This document shows positions 1 to 7,092 of a DNA stretch of 19,922 bases, piece after piece. The position numbers were made by a program, and so were the translations under genes. Under the pieces are notes generated by a model. The model was not told the DNA's origin. It saw only the letters and a list, made by a program, of their open reading frames with translations, and made no database searches. Positions within the stretch are counted from its first letter, which is position 1; the number at the start of each line of letters is the position of its first letter. The DNA comes from an uncultured Christensenella sp. (GTDB lineage: Bacteria > Bacillota > Clostridia > Christensenellales > CAG-917): assembly GCA_910584155.1 (NCBI GenBank), contig CAJTYG010000001.1, positions 1 through 19,922 of the forward strand. Reading direction: 5' to 3'.

Positions 1-324
1 CTCGGACTTGCGTGTTACGGTTTTGGGCGGCTCACTATCTTCAACTTCAAACGGCATAACCTCCGGTTGCGGCACAGGTATCATTCCGTCTACGCTCTCT
101 TTTATAGAACGCACGGATACGGAGTCCGCAGTTTCTTTGGAGTCCCCGCATAGGGTTCCCATAAAACGCCCCTGTTTTATGGGATAAGAAACGTCCCTGT
201 TTGTGGGGTTTAAAACTACAAACTCCTCGTCCTTTTCCTTATGCCTTTTCCTGCTCGGTCTTTCAGTATGCGGTATTGCTATATAGTGAGAACCGTCATA
301 ATAAATTTTGGCATTCGGATACAT
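1..324 (-). CDS. N-terminal part of an unidentified protein (cut by window edge)
   Basis: The frame is open from the ATG at 324-322 to the window edge, giving 108 codons without a stop. The start overlaps the stop of the upstream 706-aa gene as TGATG, and a GGAGG-type ribosome site lies about 11 bases upstream, so it is translationally coupled. The protein begins MYPNAKIYYDGSHYIAIPHT, then has a very basic patch (residues about 23-33, rich in Arg and Lys) and a polar, acidic, proline-containing stretch. No signal peptide or membrane segment is visible. I do not recognise the family. Its place after the ATPase in a phage-like operon would suit a replication or DNA-processing protein, but no catalytic motif is present in the visible part. 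Confidence 0.8.
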   Translation of the reverse strand, partial: MYPNAKIYYDGSHYIAIPHTERPSRKRHKEKDEEFVVLNPTNRDVSYPIKQGRFMGTLCGDSKETADSVSVRSIKESVDGMIPVPQPEVMPFEVEDSEPPKTVTRKSE

Positions 325-2444
325 CAGCTCACCGCCTCCCTCTGCTCATATAGAGCGTTTATGAAATAACTGTTTTGAAGCTTCAATTCTTCAATGGTTG
401 CACGCTCCGTAGCATACTCTCGGTAATCGTTCAGCCCCACGTCTGTCCTTAACGCCATCTCATTGAAGTAGTCCGAGAAACAGTCCGTAGAGAAACGGGA
501 ACGATATATCTTTCCGCTCATAAGGTAGTACACTTTCAGATCCGCTTTACCGTCCATTGTGCCACGCTCTTTCTCTATCCCCAGCTCGCTATACCCGTAT
601 TGGTTGTATATTCGCATGTTGTACGCAAAGAGTTTCGCCACTATGGTTTTGAGAATATGTACAAGCAACGTATTATCTCCACGTCTGAACCGCATATCGT
701 AGTACATTCCTCTGAACTTGCTAAACGCCCACTCGCAGATTTTGTTTTCCAGCTTATAGCATGGCAATGCAAGTTTAATTTCACTGCTTGATACTATCGT
801 AAGAATATCCGCAAGGTCTCTCGCATCCGCTCCCCAACTCTCCGGTCTTTGCTCGTCCGTGAACACTTTAATAAACGGAAAGTTATCCACTGTTGCACTA
901 TGCCTGCACATCTTGAGCCACGAGTTGAATAAATCGTTCTTTTGGTTGGTCTCATCTTTGCTCTTCTTTACTTCTTTAAGCTCAAGGTTATTGCCACGCT
1001 CTTTACCCACTTCTGTAATGACTACAACGCCGAACTCAAACGAACCGCTGTTCTTATTGTTCTCGATAAGTTTCCTGCCCAGTCTTAATACGTCAAAGTC
1101 CAAAACATGGGAATGCCTGCTTAGTGCCGGAATGTCGTCACCGAAGAAATCTGCATACCACAGCGGGAAGTTGCCTTTGTCCATCAGTTCGTTGTCTACA
1201 CGAATAGCGTAATTGCTCACTATAAGACTGCTTTCAATAACGTAGATGAAATACAGTTGGGCATACGTTTCCATAACGTCCCAGATGTTCTCAACCTTTA
1301 GCTTGTCTGCATACGTATATCCATAACGAGTATAGTCATAGCCGTAGAGTTGTTTTGGATTGTGCGTTTTCTCGAACCTCGCTCGTTTCTTGCGCACCCA
1401 TTTCTTTGTGCTTGCAAGATTGTACACAACTCCGTGCTCCATACACTTGCGCATTTCCATCTCGAACGCTATCCACGAAAAGTGCGGGAATTTAAGGTCC
1501 TGCTTGTATAGTCTTTCATACGCTTCACGGCGGAACATAACCTCTTGAGATAATGCCATATCCGTGATTGCCGTAGTCTTTTTCTTGCCCATACTTCCGC
1601 AACACATTGAAACTATTGGCAACTCGTTTATAAAACCGCAGTTCATACGCTCCATATGTTCAAGTCTGTCTTTGCCAACTCGTTTTCTCCACCTGTCCCA
1701 AGCAATGAAAAGAACAGGGAACACCGTCCACCACATCGTTTTGAGAAATCCTTTAATATCTAACCACAGCTTCACGATCTGCGTAGGGACATTGGCAAAG
1801 TCATATGACACGGCGAAATACAGGTAGTACGCTATAAACTCTATAAGTACCGTGAAGAGATTAAAGCTCATAAGCCAGATAAACAGCCACAGAATTATGA
1901 GCCATTTATTGTCTTTGAGAAACGCCGCAAAGTCCCGTATAAAACGCTTTGTAGGCTGATACGTCCACTTGCTTATTCCCTTGAAAACCAGTAGCGGAAT
2001 CGTGTCCTTATTGTGCCTTTTGTTACTGCTCATATACATGCGTTTTATGACGATAACGGTGCACAAAATGAATGGCAGAATGAGTATCAGTAGCTTGCAG
2101 ATTTTTTCCAAACTTAACGCCGTATATCTGCACCAATTTAGGAAGTTATCCATACTAAAGAACAGCGACCAAAACAACACTACGTTCGTGCCTATTTCTC
2201 CCGGCGTAGGTAAAGAACCTACGTCGGGATCATATATGGAAGACCTGTTTATAACACTTGCATTTAAGTCCGCCGAGATATTGAACAGTTTGCAGAAATA
2301 ATATTTTATTGAGTTGAAACAATCAGTTAAACTCTCGTATATGCGCAGATATGAGTTTCGGAAGCAGAACACGCCAAGCAAAATAAAGCCCGTCGTTATC
2401 GCTATTCCGAGTAATAAAAACAATAATTTTTTCTTCCTCGTCAT
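324..2444 (-). CDS. Membrane-anchored P-loop ATPase, Zot/pI-like or VirD4-like
   Basis: A 706-aa protein with about four N-terminal membrane segments (residues 7-27, 112-134, 180-212, 235-249), a basic patch RWRKRVGK, then a cytoplasmic P-loop domain. The Walker A-like motif is GSMGKKKT at 283-290, matching GxxGxGKT except that the third glycine is lysine. A Walker B-like strand VVVITEVG is at 473-480 with a putative catalytic Glu478. It is followed by CRHSA (513-517) and FTDEQRPES (528-536), the arginine and sensor-glutamine positions seen in Zot-type morphogenesis ATPases. In filamentous phages such proteins drive virion assembly and extrusion through the membrane. A conjugative coupling protein is the main alternative. 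The start has GGAGG seven bases upstream and overlaps the stop of the 36-aa gene. Confidence 0.9.
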   Translation of the reverse strand: MTRKKKLLFLLLGIAITTGFILLGVFCFRNSYLRIYESLTDCFNSIKYYFCKLFNISADLNASVINRSSIYDPDVGSLPTPGEIGTNVVLFWSLFFSMDNFLNWCRYTALSLEKICKLLILILPFILCTVIVIKRMYMSSNKRHNKDTIPLLVFKGISKWTYQPTKRFIRDFAAFLKDNKWLIILWLFIWLMSFNLFTVLIEFIAYYLYFAVSYDFANVPTQIVKLWLDIKGFLKTMWWTVFPVLFIAWDRWRKRVGKDRLEHMERMNCGFINELPIVSMCCGSMGKKKTTAITDMALSQEVMFRREAYERLYKQDLKFPHFSWIAFEMEMRKCMEHGVVYNLASTKKWVRKKRARFEKTHNPKQLYGYDYTRYGYTYADKLKVENIWDVMETYAQLYFIYVIESSLIVSNYAIRVDNELMDKGNFPLWYADFFGDDIPALSRHSHVLDFDVLRLGRKLIENNKNSGSFEFGVVVITEVGKERGNNLELKEVKKSKDETNQKNDLFNSWLKMCRHSATVDNFPFIKVFTDEQRPESWGADARDLADILTIVSSSEIKLALPCYKLENKICEWAFSKFRGMYYDMRFRRGDNTLLVHILKTIVAKLFAYNMRIYNQYGYSELGIEKERGTMDGKADLKVYYLMSGKIYRSRFSTDCFSDYFNEMALRTDVGLNDYREYATERATIEELKLQNSYFINALYEQREAVS

Positions 2445-2551
2445 AGCGCCGCCTCCAACATTTGTGCAGTGTAAATCACGTAGGAAATCAACGCTACAAC
2501 AAGGATAACAACCACACTAATAACAATGGTACGAAGTACCTTCATAGTCAT
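2441..2551 (-). CDS. 36-aa single-span membrane peptide, candidate phage coat protein
   Basis: This is a short ORF with a very strong ribosome site (AGGAGG). It starts at ATG 2551 or, with better spacing of nine bases, at ATG 2545 (34 aa). The product begins MTMKVLRT, followed by one hydrophobic segment of about 21 residues rich in Val, Ile and Leu, and ends TAQMLEAAL. It overlaps the end of the 490-aa gene by 35 bases in another frame, and its TGA overlaps the ATG of the 706-aa ATPase gene (ATGA). Such tiny one-span peptides between the adsorption protein and the ATPase are typical of filamentous phages, where minor coat proteins are of similar size. The function is inferred from position; it could be any small membrane subunit. 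Confidence 0.8.
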   Translation of the reverse strand: MTMKVLRTIVISVVVILVVALISYVIYTAQMLEAAL

Positions 2552-3989
2552 TTTCCTCCTTTTTACGTTTCCTATTTCTCGCTCTTTTAATGCCTTTTTC
2601 TACGGCCTTAAACGGCATAGAAATGACCGTTCCAACAAACTGTAATATCGTTGATAAAAGCGGTGAAAGCACGCACAGTAAAACGATGAGCAGTATCACG
2701 GCTAACGCTATTAAAAGCCCTTTGCCTCTGTCGTTCAGCTCGACGTTTGTTTCCGTATCGTTTATAGGTTTGTTGCTCCCGGTTTGCTTGTTGTCTATGA
2801 CTCCGAGATTGTACGTTACTCCGTCTGTAATGAATTTAAGACGTAGTATCGTGACCTCGCTCACTAATGTAGAACTCTCAACGTATCCTCGATAAACATT
2901 GCCGTAGCCAACCATAGCCTCTCGTAATTGAACGTCATATTCTGTGTCCACAAAACGTAAAACCCACTTCTTATTTTTAAGCGCTTGTTTTCCTTCTTCT
3001 GTAATCTTGCTTACAACGTTTACATCCAATATTGCACCGTGATACACGTTCTTGTTTAAGTCCACGCTGGCTATAAAATCCGTTATAGTTTGAATTCTGT
3101 CCCACTCATAATTCGCCGCAAAAATTCCTCCGCCTTTGTAGTGAACGGTATCGTCATCTTCGGACAAAGTGCGCTGTTTGTTTTCTATATCGCCCCAATA
3201 TGGTTTGAAATAGTCTCCGTCCGTCTGATGTCTTTGTTCTCTTTGCACCCACGCAACGTCCGCCTCTACAAGACGGTCTATAGGCTTATCCGTATCGAAT
3301 GCAACAAAATGGGAATCGCAGGCTGACTGGTGGAAAATGTAGCCGTCATCATAACGCACAAAACCTACGAACTTATCTGTTATTTCGATAGTTTCAATAT
3401 CCACAGTTGCCGTAACGGGGTTGCCGTTGATAGTTGAAAAACGATACTCTTTGCTTACATTGAAAGGCACTTCGGATACGGTATTTCCGCTTGGCTCTTT
3501 ATCCCCGTATGCTTTGTTGAACGGTCTGTAAATCGACGTAACACCGTAATATCTCGCCTCTGCATCAGATACCATTATTCCCTCGACGATGTACTTAAAG
3601 AAAACTCCGCTTGAATTTATGTACTTCAATTTGTAGTTGCTGGGCGTTATATCCGCATACGAAGTTGTTGAGGTGTTTATAGAACTTGCCCGCATGTCTT
3701 TCTTTCCACACGGCTGATACACGTAAACAAACAATTCCTTATCCGAACTCTCTGCAAGCTGTATGATTTTAAGCGAATAATCTGTTGCGACTACGGGATA
3801 GTTTTTGACATCAAACATGCTGTCTTTTTTGAGGTCTGCAAGAACGTCCGAATATTCTGCTCCGCTCGCTGCAAAAGCCACATTTGCAACACTCTGCACA
3901 CTCATAATGAATGTGCAGAGTGCGAGGAACAGAGCGAATATCATTCGAAGGAGCTTCTTTTTAAGCAACGAAGTTGCCAAAGTGTTCAA
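2517..3989 (-). CDS. Secreted, C-terminally anchored ectodomain protein (pIII-like architecture)
   Basis: A 490-aa protein started by TTG, whose first base lies just before the last bases of the upstream stop (TTTTGA). GGAGGAG sits about ten bases upstream, and no ATG in frame precedes the signal peptide. The signal peptide has a KKKLLR n-region, a hydrophobic core at about 16-34 and an AFA-A cleavage site near residue 40. A large extracytoplasmic domain follows (about 42-420, few cysteines), then one or two membrane segments (about 424-457) and a strongly basic cytoplasmic tail containing ARNRKRKK. Signal peptide, ectodomain and C-terminal anchor together are the architecture of the filamentous-phage adsorption protein pIII. 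I see no sequence motif that proves this. Other surface or adhesin roles remain possible. Confidence 0.9.
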   Translation of the reverse strand: MNTLATSLLKKKLLRMIFALFLALCTFIMSVQSVANVAFAASGAEYSDVLADLKKDSMFDVKNYPVVATDYSLKIIQLAESSDKELFVYVYQPCGKKDMRASSINTSTTSYADITPSNYKLKYINSSGVFFKYIVEGIMVSDAEARYYGVTSIYRPFNKAYGDKEPSGNTVSEVPFNVSKEYRFSTINGNPVTATVDIETIEITDKFVGFVRYDDGYIFHQSACDSHFVAFDTDKPIDRLVEADVAWVQREQRHQTDGDYFKPYWGDIENKQRTLSEDDDTVHYKGGGIFAANYEWDRIQTITDFIASVDLNKNVYHGAILDVNVVSKITEEGKQALKNKKWVLRFVDTEYDVQLREAMVGYGNVYRGYVESSTLVSEVTILRLKFITDGVTYNLGVIDNKQTGSNKPINDTETNVELNDRGKGLLIALAVILLIVLLCVLSPLLSTILQFVGTVISMPFKAVEKGIKRARNRKRKKEENDYEGTSYHCY

Positions 3990-4573
3990 AATACTATCTC
4001 CTCCGGATCGAGCGTTACTTTGTACACCGTATTCGGAACACGGAAGTTAATAGTGACGGTGGCTTCGTCGTAGTTTTTGATAACGAGCGAGAACATATCT
4101 TCCTCGCTGTCTATTGCGCCCAAGTCATAGCGGATAGTTTTATCCGGATACTGCGCTTTGAGTATGTATTCCAGATTGCCTTTGGCATTCAGCGTTACGG
4201 CATTTCCGTCTTTGGTTATTTCAAAAGCGTTGGTAAAATCCTTTTCATCCGCAAACGATTTTGTTTCGTCGTCTACGGTAAATTCAAAGTCTATACCTGC
4301 CTTTGGTATGACGGAAACGATATATCCCTTATCCTGCTTGTTAGGGTTAGCGTCCTTTACGTTGATAACGATATTTTCTTCGCAGCCTACGATATATCCG
4401 CCTGCAGAGGAAGCAACCTTCTCGCCGTTCACTTCAACGTAGAAAGTGCTAAAATCTTCCGTAAAGTTATTGGTAAAAAACGCTATACAGCCTATGGCAG
4501 CGACAATGCCCATAAGCAGCACTATGCCTACTATGACTTTTATCACTCCGTTACTTTGTTTAACCTTGCTCAT
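3986..4573 (-). CDS. 195-aa N-anchored extracytoplasmic protein, function unknown
   Basis: The chosen start is ATG 4573 (MSKVKQSNGV), with GAGGTG seven bases upstream. A longer reading from an in-frame GTG adds only three residues. The basic N-terminus is followed by a membrane segment at about 11-33 and a beta-rich extracytoplasmic region of about 160 residues. There is no clear cleavage site, so it probably stays as an N-in anchored protein. It lies 13 bases after the 356-aa gene and its stop overlaps the start of the 490-aa gene, so the three surface proteins are made together. The family is not recognised. In a filamentous-phage model it would be a virion or assembly component. Confidence is high that the gene is real and low on its role. 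Confidence 0.85.
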   Translation of the reverse strand: MSKVKQSNGVIKVIVGIVLLMGIVAAIGCIAFFTNNFTEDFSTFYVEVNGEKVASSAGGYIVGCEENIVINVKDANPNKQDKGYIVSVIPKAGIDFEFTVDDETKSFADEKDFTNAFEITKDGNAVTLNAKGNLEYILKAQYPDKTIRYDLGAIDSEEDMFSLVIKNYDEATVTINFRVPNTVYKVTLDPEEIVF

Positions 4574-4586
4574 AGCAAACACCTCG

Positions 4587-5657
4587 TCAAAAAGTGATGG
4601 TCGTTTGGGTTAAAGAAACAGAGCTTACGTTCTCCGCAATGAAACACTTATATTGCGCCGAAAAGCCGAGCGTTCTATGAGATAGCGTTATAAGAAAATA
4701 AGGTTTATTTCCTGCGCTATCCACTTGCGACTCATAATACTTGTTCTTCCAAGTTGTGGTTTCTCCCAGTCCCTCCGGACGAGATACTTCACTGGACTCA
4801 AAGTAGGACATATATGATGCCTTTGCGGTAACGACAAGATTTCCATTCGTACACGTTGCGGTTATCAGCTTAGCTTTTATGCTATCCAAAGATACGGTAG
4901 TGTCGTGATTGTTCCACCCCTGTCCTCTTTCTGAGCGTACAAATGTTCCCGTGGTGATATTTCCTATACCTTGCACCGTGACTGTAAAATCATTAAACGA
5001 AGTCCCGACGTCATGGAAAATATTGTCCAAATTGAGCTTACAAGTATAAGACTGTCCTGTGTATAGATTATCCACGCTGTCTTTACCAAGATTGTATTTG
5101 GTTACTCCGCTCGGACTGGCTATCGTCATTGAGGAGGGCTTGCCATCATAGGTAATAGTGCACGTTGCCTTTTTATTGCCTTGACGGGTTGTACATTCCA
5201 AAATTGCATTGCTACCTCTGAACGATTTATAACAGTTTATCTTTACCGTTAATGCGCCTTGCGTACTCTCGTCTATGCACAAATAGTCTGAAATACTCTT
5301 CGCTTTAAGAGTTGCGTTGTCCACCCATTTAAGAGTCCAAGTAACATATTTGTCCGCAACGCTTTCGGGAAGTATGGTTGCCACTATGTGTTGAGAAACG
5401 TATGGCGTATTATCCGCAGCAGCGACGGCTATCGCTTCACCCATTGTGAGCATAATACCGTTCTCCTCGACCGTTTCCATACCGAGTACAGGTTCAGTTG
5501 GTTGGACGTTTTTACTGTCTGGTTTTGCGGCATTTCTTTGACCGATACACATCACGAGTGATGCGGTTGACGTGGCAAGAATGAGTATAATTGCAATGAA
5601 AACAACTATCCATTTTGCCGTGTCTTTTTTGATATGATTATGTAAATTTTGTTCCAT
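4587..5657 (-). CDS. 356-aa N-anchored protein with Ig-like (BIG2-type) stretch
   Basis: The short polar, basic N-terminus is followed by a membrane segment at residues 16-38 ending near a cysteine, then a Pro/Glu-rich spacer and a beta-rich extracytoplasmic part. Residues about 91-111 (ATILPESVADKYVTWTLKW) have the pattern of bacterial Ig-like group 2 repeats, where a T-x-P-x-x-A-x-x-x-V-T-W core is typical. The protein ends with another short beta-like stretch, VSSVSLTQTTITF. Ig-like domains are common in phage surface and host-adhesion proteins. AGGAGA lies about ten bases before the ATG. It is the first gene of the coupled surface block and follows a stem-loop at 5691-5725. The exact role is unknown. 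Confidence 0.88.
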   Translation of the reverse strand: MEQNLHNHIKKDTAKWIVVFIAIILILATSTASLVMCIGQRNAAKPDSKNVQPTEPVLGMETVEENGIMLTMGEAIAVAAADNTPYVSQHIVATILPESVADKYVTWTLKWVDNATLKAKSISDYLCIDESTQGALTVKINCYKSFRGSNAILECTTRQGNKKATCTITYDGKPSSMTIASPSGVTKYNLGKDSVDNLYTGQSYTCKLNLDNIFHDVGTSFNDFTVTVQGIGNITTGTFVRSERGQGWNNHDTTVSLDSIKAKLITATCTNGNLVVTAKASYMSYFESSEVSRPEGLGETTTWKNKYYESQVDSAGNKPYFLITLSHRTLGFSAQYKCFIAENVSSVSLTQTTITF

Positions 5658-5690
5658 AGTTTTAATTCTCCTATAATTGTATTTTTCATT

Positions 5691-5725
5691 AAAGTGCGGC
5701 TTTATTTAATCTAAAACCGCACTTT
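5691..5725 (-). other. Intergenic stem-loop between the 113-aa and 356-aa genes
   Basis: Nine-base perfect arms AAAGTGCGG (5691-5699) and CCGCACTTT (5717-5725) enclose a 17-base loop with some further A/T pairing. On the minus strand the stem is followed by AATGAAAAATAC rather than a T-run, so it is a weak terminator at best. It is better read as an attenuator or mRNA-processing or stability element separating the 113-aa gene from the surface-protein genes, which would allow unequal amounts of the two groups. Confidence 0.55.
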
Positions 5726-5739
5726 ATCTGTTGATTGAG

Positions 5740-6081
5740 TTATCCAAGCAACATATCGAGTAGCGCTTTATCAGACTGTCTGAACGGCTTTATCTGGCAT
5801 TCATATACCTTGCCATCCTCGTCCGTACTGCGCACGCCGTAGCGATTGCCGGAATACGTTATCTTGCCCGTTTTCTCGTCCTTCATCTCGAAGGGAGTTA
5901 CGACAAGTTCCGCCTGCATTTCGTCCCCGAACACTATGTCCAAGACTGTGTAGCCACCGAAGTCCGGTACGGAAATTGCAACCTTTACTTCACGTCCACG
6001 CAACGTGCCTTTTACGAAATACGAGTAAAAAGACTTCTCCTTTTTTGTTACGAGTTCACGCTCTACAAACAACTTCTCCAT
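5740..6081 (-). CDS. 113-aa soluble protein, candidate single-stranded DNA-binding protein
   Basis: It starts at ATG 6081 with AAGGAGGAAGGAGT immediately upstream. There is no signal or membrane segment. The sequence is a run of alternating hydrophobic/charged strands (residues 15-60 and 70-100) with aromatic residues, such as FYSYFVKG and GGYTVLDIVF, as expected of a small OB-like beta barrel. It comes twelve bases after the 94-aa gene and just before the structural block, the place where filamentous phages carry their gV-type ssDNA-binding protein. That function is inferred from size, fold-like pattern and position only. No family motif was recognised. Confidence 0.8.
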   Translation of the reverse strand: MEKLFVERELVTKKEKSFYSYFVKGTLRGREVKVAISVPDFGGYTVLDIVFGDEMQAELVVTPFEMKDEKTGKITYSGNRYGVRSTDEDGKVYECQIKPFRQSDKALLDMLLG

Positions 6082-6093
6082 ACTCCTTCCTCC

Positions 6094-6378
6094 TTAATTT
6101 TTCTTCCCGATAGTGCGGGAAATCTTTGCGGCTTCCTCTTTGGATTTGCCTTCTCCTCTTGCTTTTTGGTACTTATACTGTCCTGCATGGTCCGACTGAC
6201 AGAGCAGATAACCGGAGCGGAGTCCTTTTTCATATTCCGTGAGTTCCTGTCCTACTTTAGGACCGCCCATATGCACAGAATTCTTGCGTTCTGCCGCATA
6301 GCTTGCAGCTCGCTTTCTCGGAGAAAACCATTTACGGATTCTCTCGCCAAGCGTTTCCTTTTTTGCTTCTTTTGCCAT
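6094..6378 (-). CDS. 94-aa basic protein, function unknown
   Basis: The start is ATG 6378 with AAAGGAATT about nine bases upstream. The protein is soluble and very basic: Lys/Arg-rich at residues 1-30 (GERIRKWFSPRKRAA), with a middle part YEKGLRSGYLLCQSDHAGQY and an end GKSKEEAAKISRTIGKKN that resembles a nucleic-acid-binding helix with a basic tail. It overlaps no believable gene; a longer ORF in another frame (6252-6491) lacks a good start. It is the first gene after the dyad-rich intergenic stretch and runs with the 113-aa gene. A DNA-binding or replication-accessory role is possible but unproven. Confidence 0.78.
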   Translation of the reverse strand: MAKEAKKETLGERIRKWFSPRKRAASYAAERKNSVHMGGPKVGQELTEYEKGLRSGYLLCQSDHAGQYKYQKARGEGKSKEEAAKISRTIGKKN

Positions 6379-6393
6379 AAATTTTTAATTCCT

Positions 6394-6458
6394 TTGCCCG
6401 TGTTACCGATAGCACAGCGTATAGATTTGTGGTTGCCCGTCCTGCCGTTAGCTAAGCG
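6394..6458. repeat. Two imperfect 26-base direct repeats (iteron-like)
   Basis: Copies at 6394-6419 and 6433-6458 match at 20 of 26 positions. Both share TTGCCCGT at the start, CCG then TAGC in the middle, and AGCG at the end. The copy starts are 39 bases apart. They lie just upstream of the first gene of the minus-strand operon, so they may be binding sites for a replication or regulatory protein. Confidence 0.5.
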
Positions 6459-6510
6459 TTTGAGTTTTTTTATTAAGTTGTACTTTTGCAATCTCTAACT
6501 GCCGATAAAT

Positions 6511-6566
6511 GAAACATCCCGTTTCTTGCTACTGTTACGGAAGGTGGCCACCATACTGAATTCAGT
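6511..6566. other. Cluster of three dyads in non-coding DNA
   Basis: Three inverted repeats follow one another in 56 bases. They are GAAAC-ATCCC-GTTTC (6511-6525), the perfect 10-base palindrome GGTGGCCACC (6543-6552) and the perfect 12-base palindrome ACTGAATTCAGT (6555-6566). In single-stranded DNA these could fold into adjacent hairpins, as in a rolling-circle origin or a filamentous-phage packaging signal. Operator sites for a dimeric regulator are another reading. Confidence 0.5.
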
Positions 6567-6627
6567 CCGCAATTATTGCCGATATTCTCACGGCTCGCTT
6601 GAGATTACAATGGCAGTATAGGGCAAG

Positions 6628-6655
6628 AAAAAAACGCATACCACTTATGCGTTTT
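6628..6655 (-). terminator. Intrinsic terminator, minus strand
   Basis: A perfect ten-base stem AAAACGCATA / TATGCGTTTT (6631-6655) with loop CCACT is followed on the minus strand by seven T residues. It is the second terminator after the HTH gene and separates the regulatory genes from the structural operon. Confidence 0.82.
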
Positions 6656-6749
6656 ACTCGTTTTGGACTTGCTTTTACCTCTTTTTATACAGCGTTTACC
6701 CCCACCTATACATAGTTTACTTTTTACTATTATTTCATCAGTAAACCAT

Positions 6750-6779
6750 AAAAAGAGCGTAGGCATTTCGCTTACGCTC
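6750..6779 (-). terminator. Intrinsic terminator after the HTH gene
   Basis: A ten-base stem GAGCGTAGGC / GCTTACGCTC (one G-T pair) with loop ATTTC is followed on the minus strand by five T residues. It lies just after the stop of the HTH gene at 6796. Confidence 0.82.
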
Positions 6780-6795
6780 GTGTTTAAAGTGAATA

Positions 6796-7092
6796 CTATG
6801 CACTTAACTTTTCTTTTAGATATTGTATCAATTTATGGTTTAACTTATAAACATAATTGACGGAATATCCATACTCGTCCGCATATTCCTCGTGAGTTTT
6901 ACTGTTCACATAAATTTCATAATATAACTCATACATCTGCGGAGTCGCCATACAAATTGCGCTGTTGTATTTATCCAGTTTAGACTGTATGCCGAGCTGT
7001 CCTATTTTGGCGGTGCTTTCGGCAAACAGCTCTTTGCGTGAATAATAAAACTTGATTTGCTTCAAATCTTCTCTAATTTCCATTGTGTTCAT
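6796..7092 (-). CDS. Small HTH protein, sigma-70 region-4-like (DUF1492/ArpU-like)
   Basis: With the start at ATG 7092 (AAGGAGG seven bases upstream) the protein has 98 residues. Residues 63-96 (NSKTHEEYADEYGYSVNYVYKLNHKL and after) fit a helix-turn-helix of the sigma-70 region-4 type: helix, turn at GYS, recognition helix VNYVYKLNHKLIQYL. Residues 1-55 form a helical lead-in. Such small proteins act as late or activator-type transcription factors in phages and plasmids of Gram-positive bacteria. An in-frame extension to ATG 7269, also with a good GGAGG site, would add 59 residues of unrelated composition. The shorter form is preferred because it covers the recognisable part. It probably controls genes of the element. 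Confidence 0.8.
   Translation of the reverse strand: MNTMEIREDLKQIKFYYSRKELFAESTAKIGQLGIQSKLDKYNSAICMATPQMYELYYEIYVNSKTHEEYADEYGYSVNYVYKLNHKLIQYLKEKLSA

Larger units (their letters stand above)
6379..6795. other. 416-bp gene-free stretch with origin-like features
   Basis: No convincing gene is seen. Reading from the 94-aa gene outward it holds two imperfect 26-base direct repeats (6394-6458), three consecutive dyads (6511-6566), and two minus-strand intrinsic terminators (6628-6655 and 6750-6779). I could not find a convincing minus-strand promoter for the operon that starts at 6378. In small replicons a stretch like this often carries the origin or packaging signal, which is an inference here. 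Confidence 0.5.

Noticed and set aside
3974..4597. 207-aa plus-strand ORF opposite the 195-aa gene
   Set aside because: It is a shadow of the minus-strand gene: no ribosome site, and the composition is rich in Tyr and Cys as expected of an antisense frame.
6252..6491. 79-aa minus-strand ORF overlapping the 94-aa gene
   Set aside because: It needs a TTG start without a ribosome site and covers the iteron-like repeats. The 94-aa frame has a better start, a clean operon position and a more protein-like sequence.
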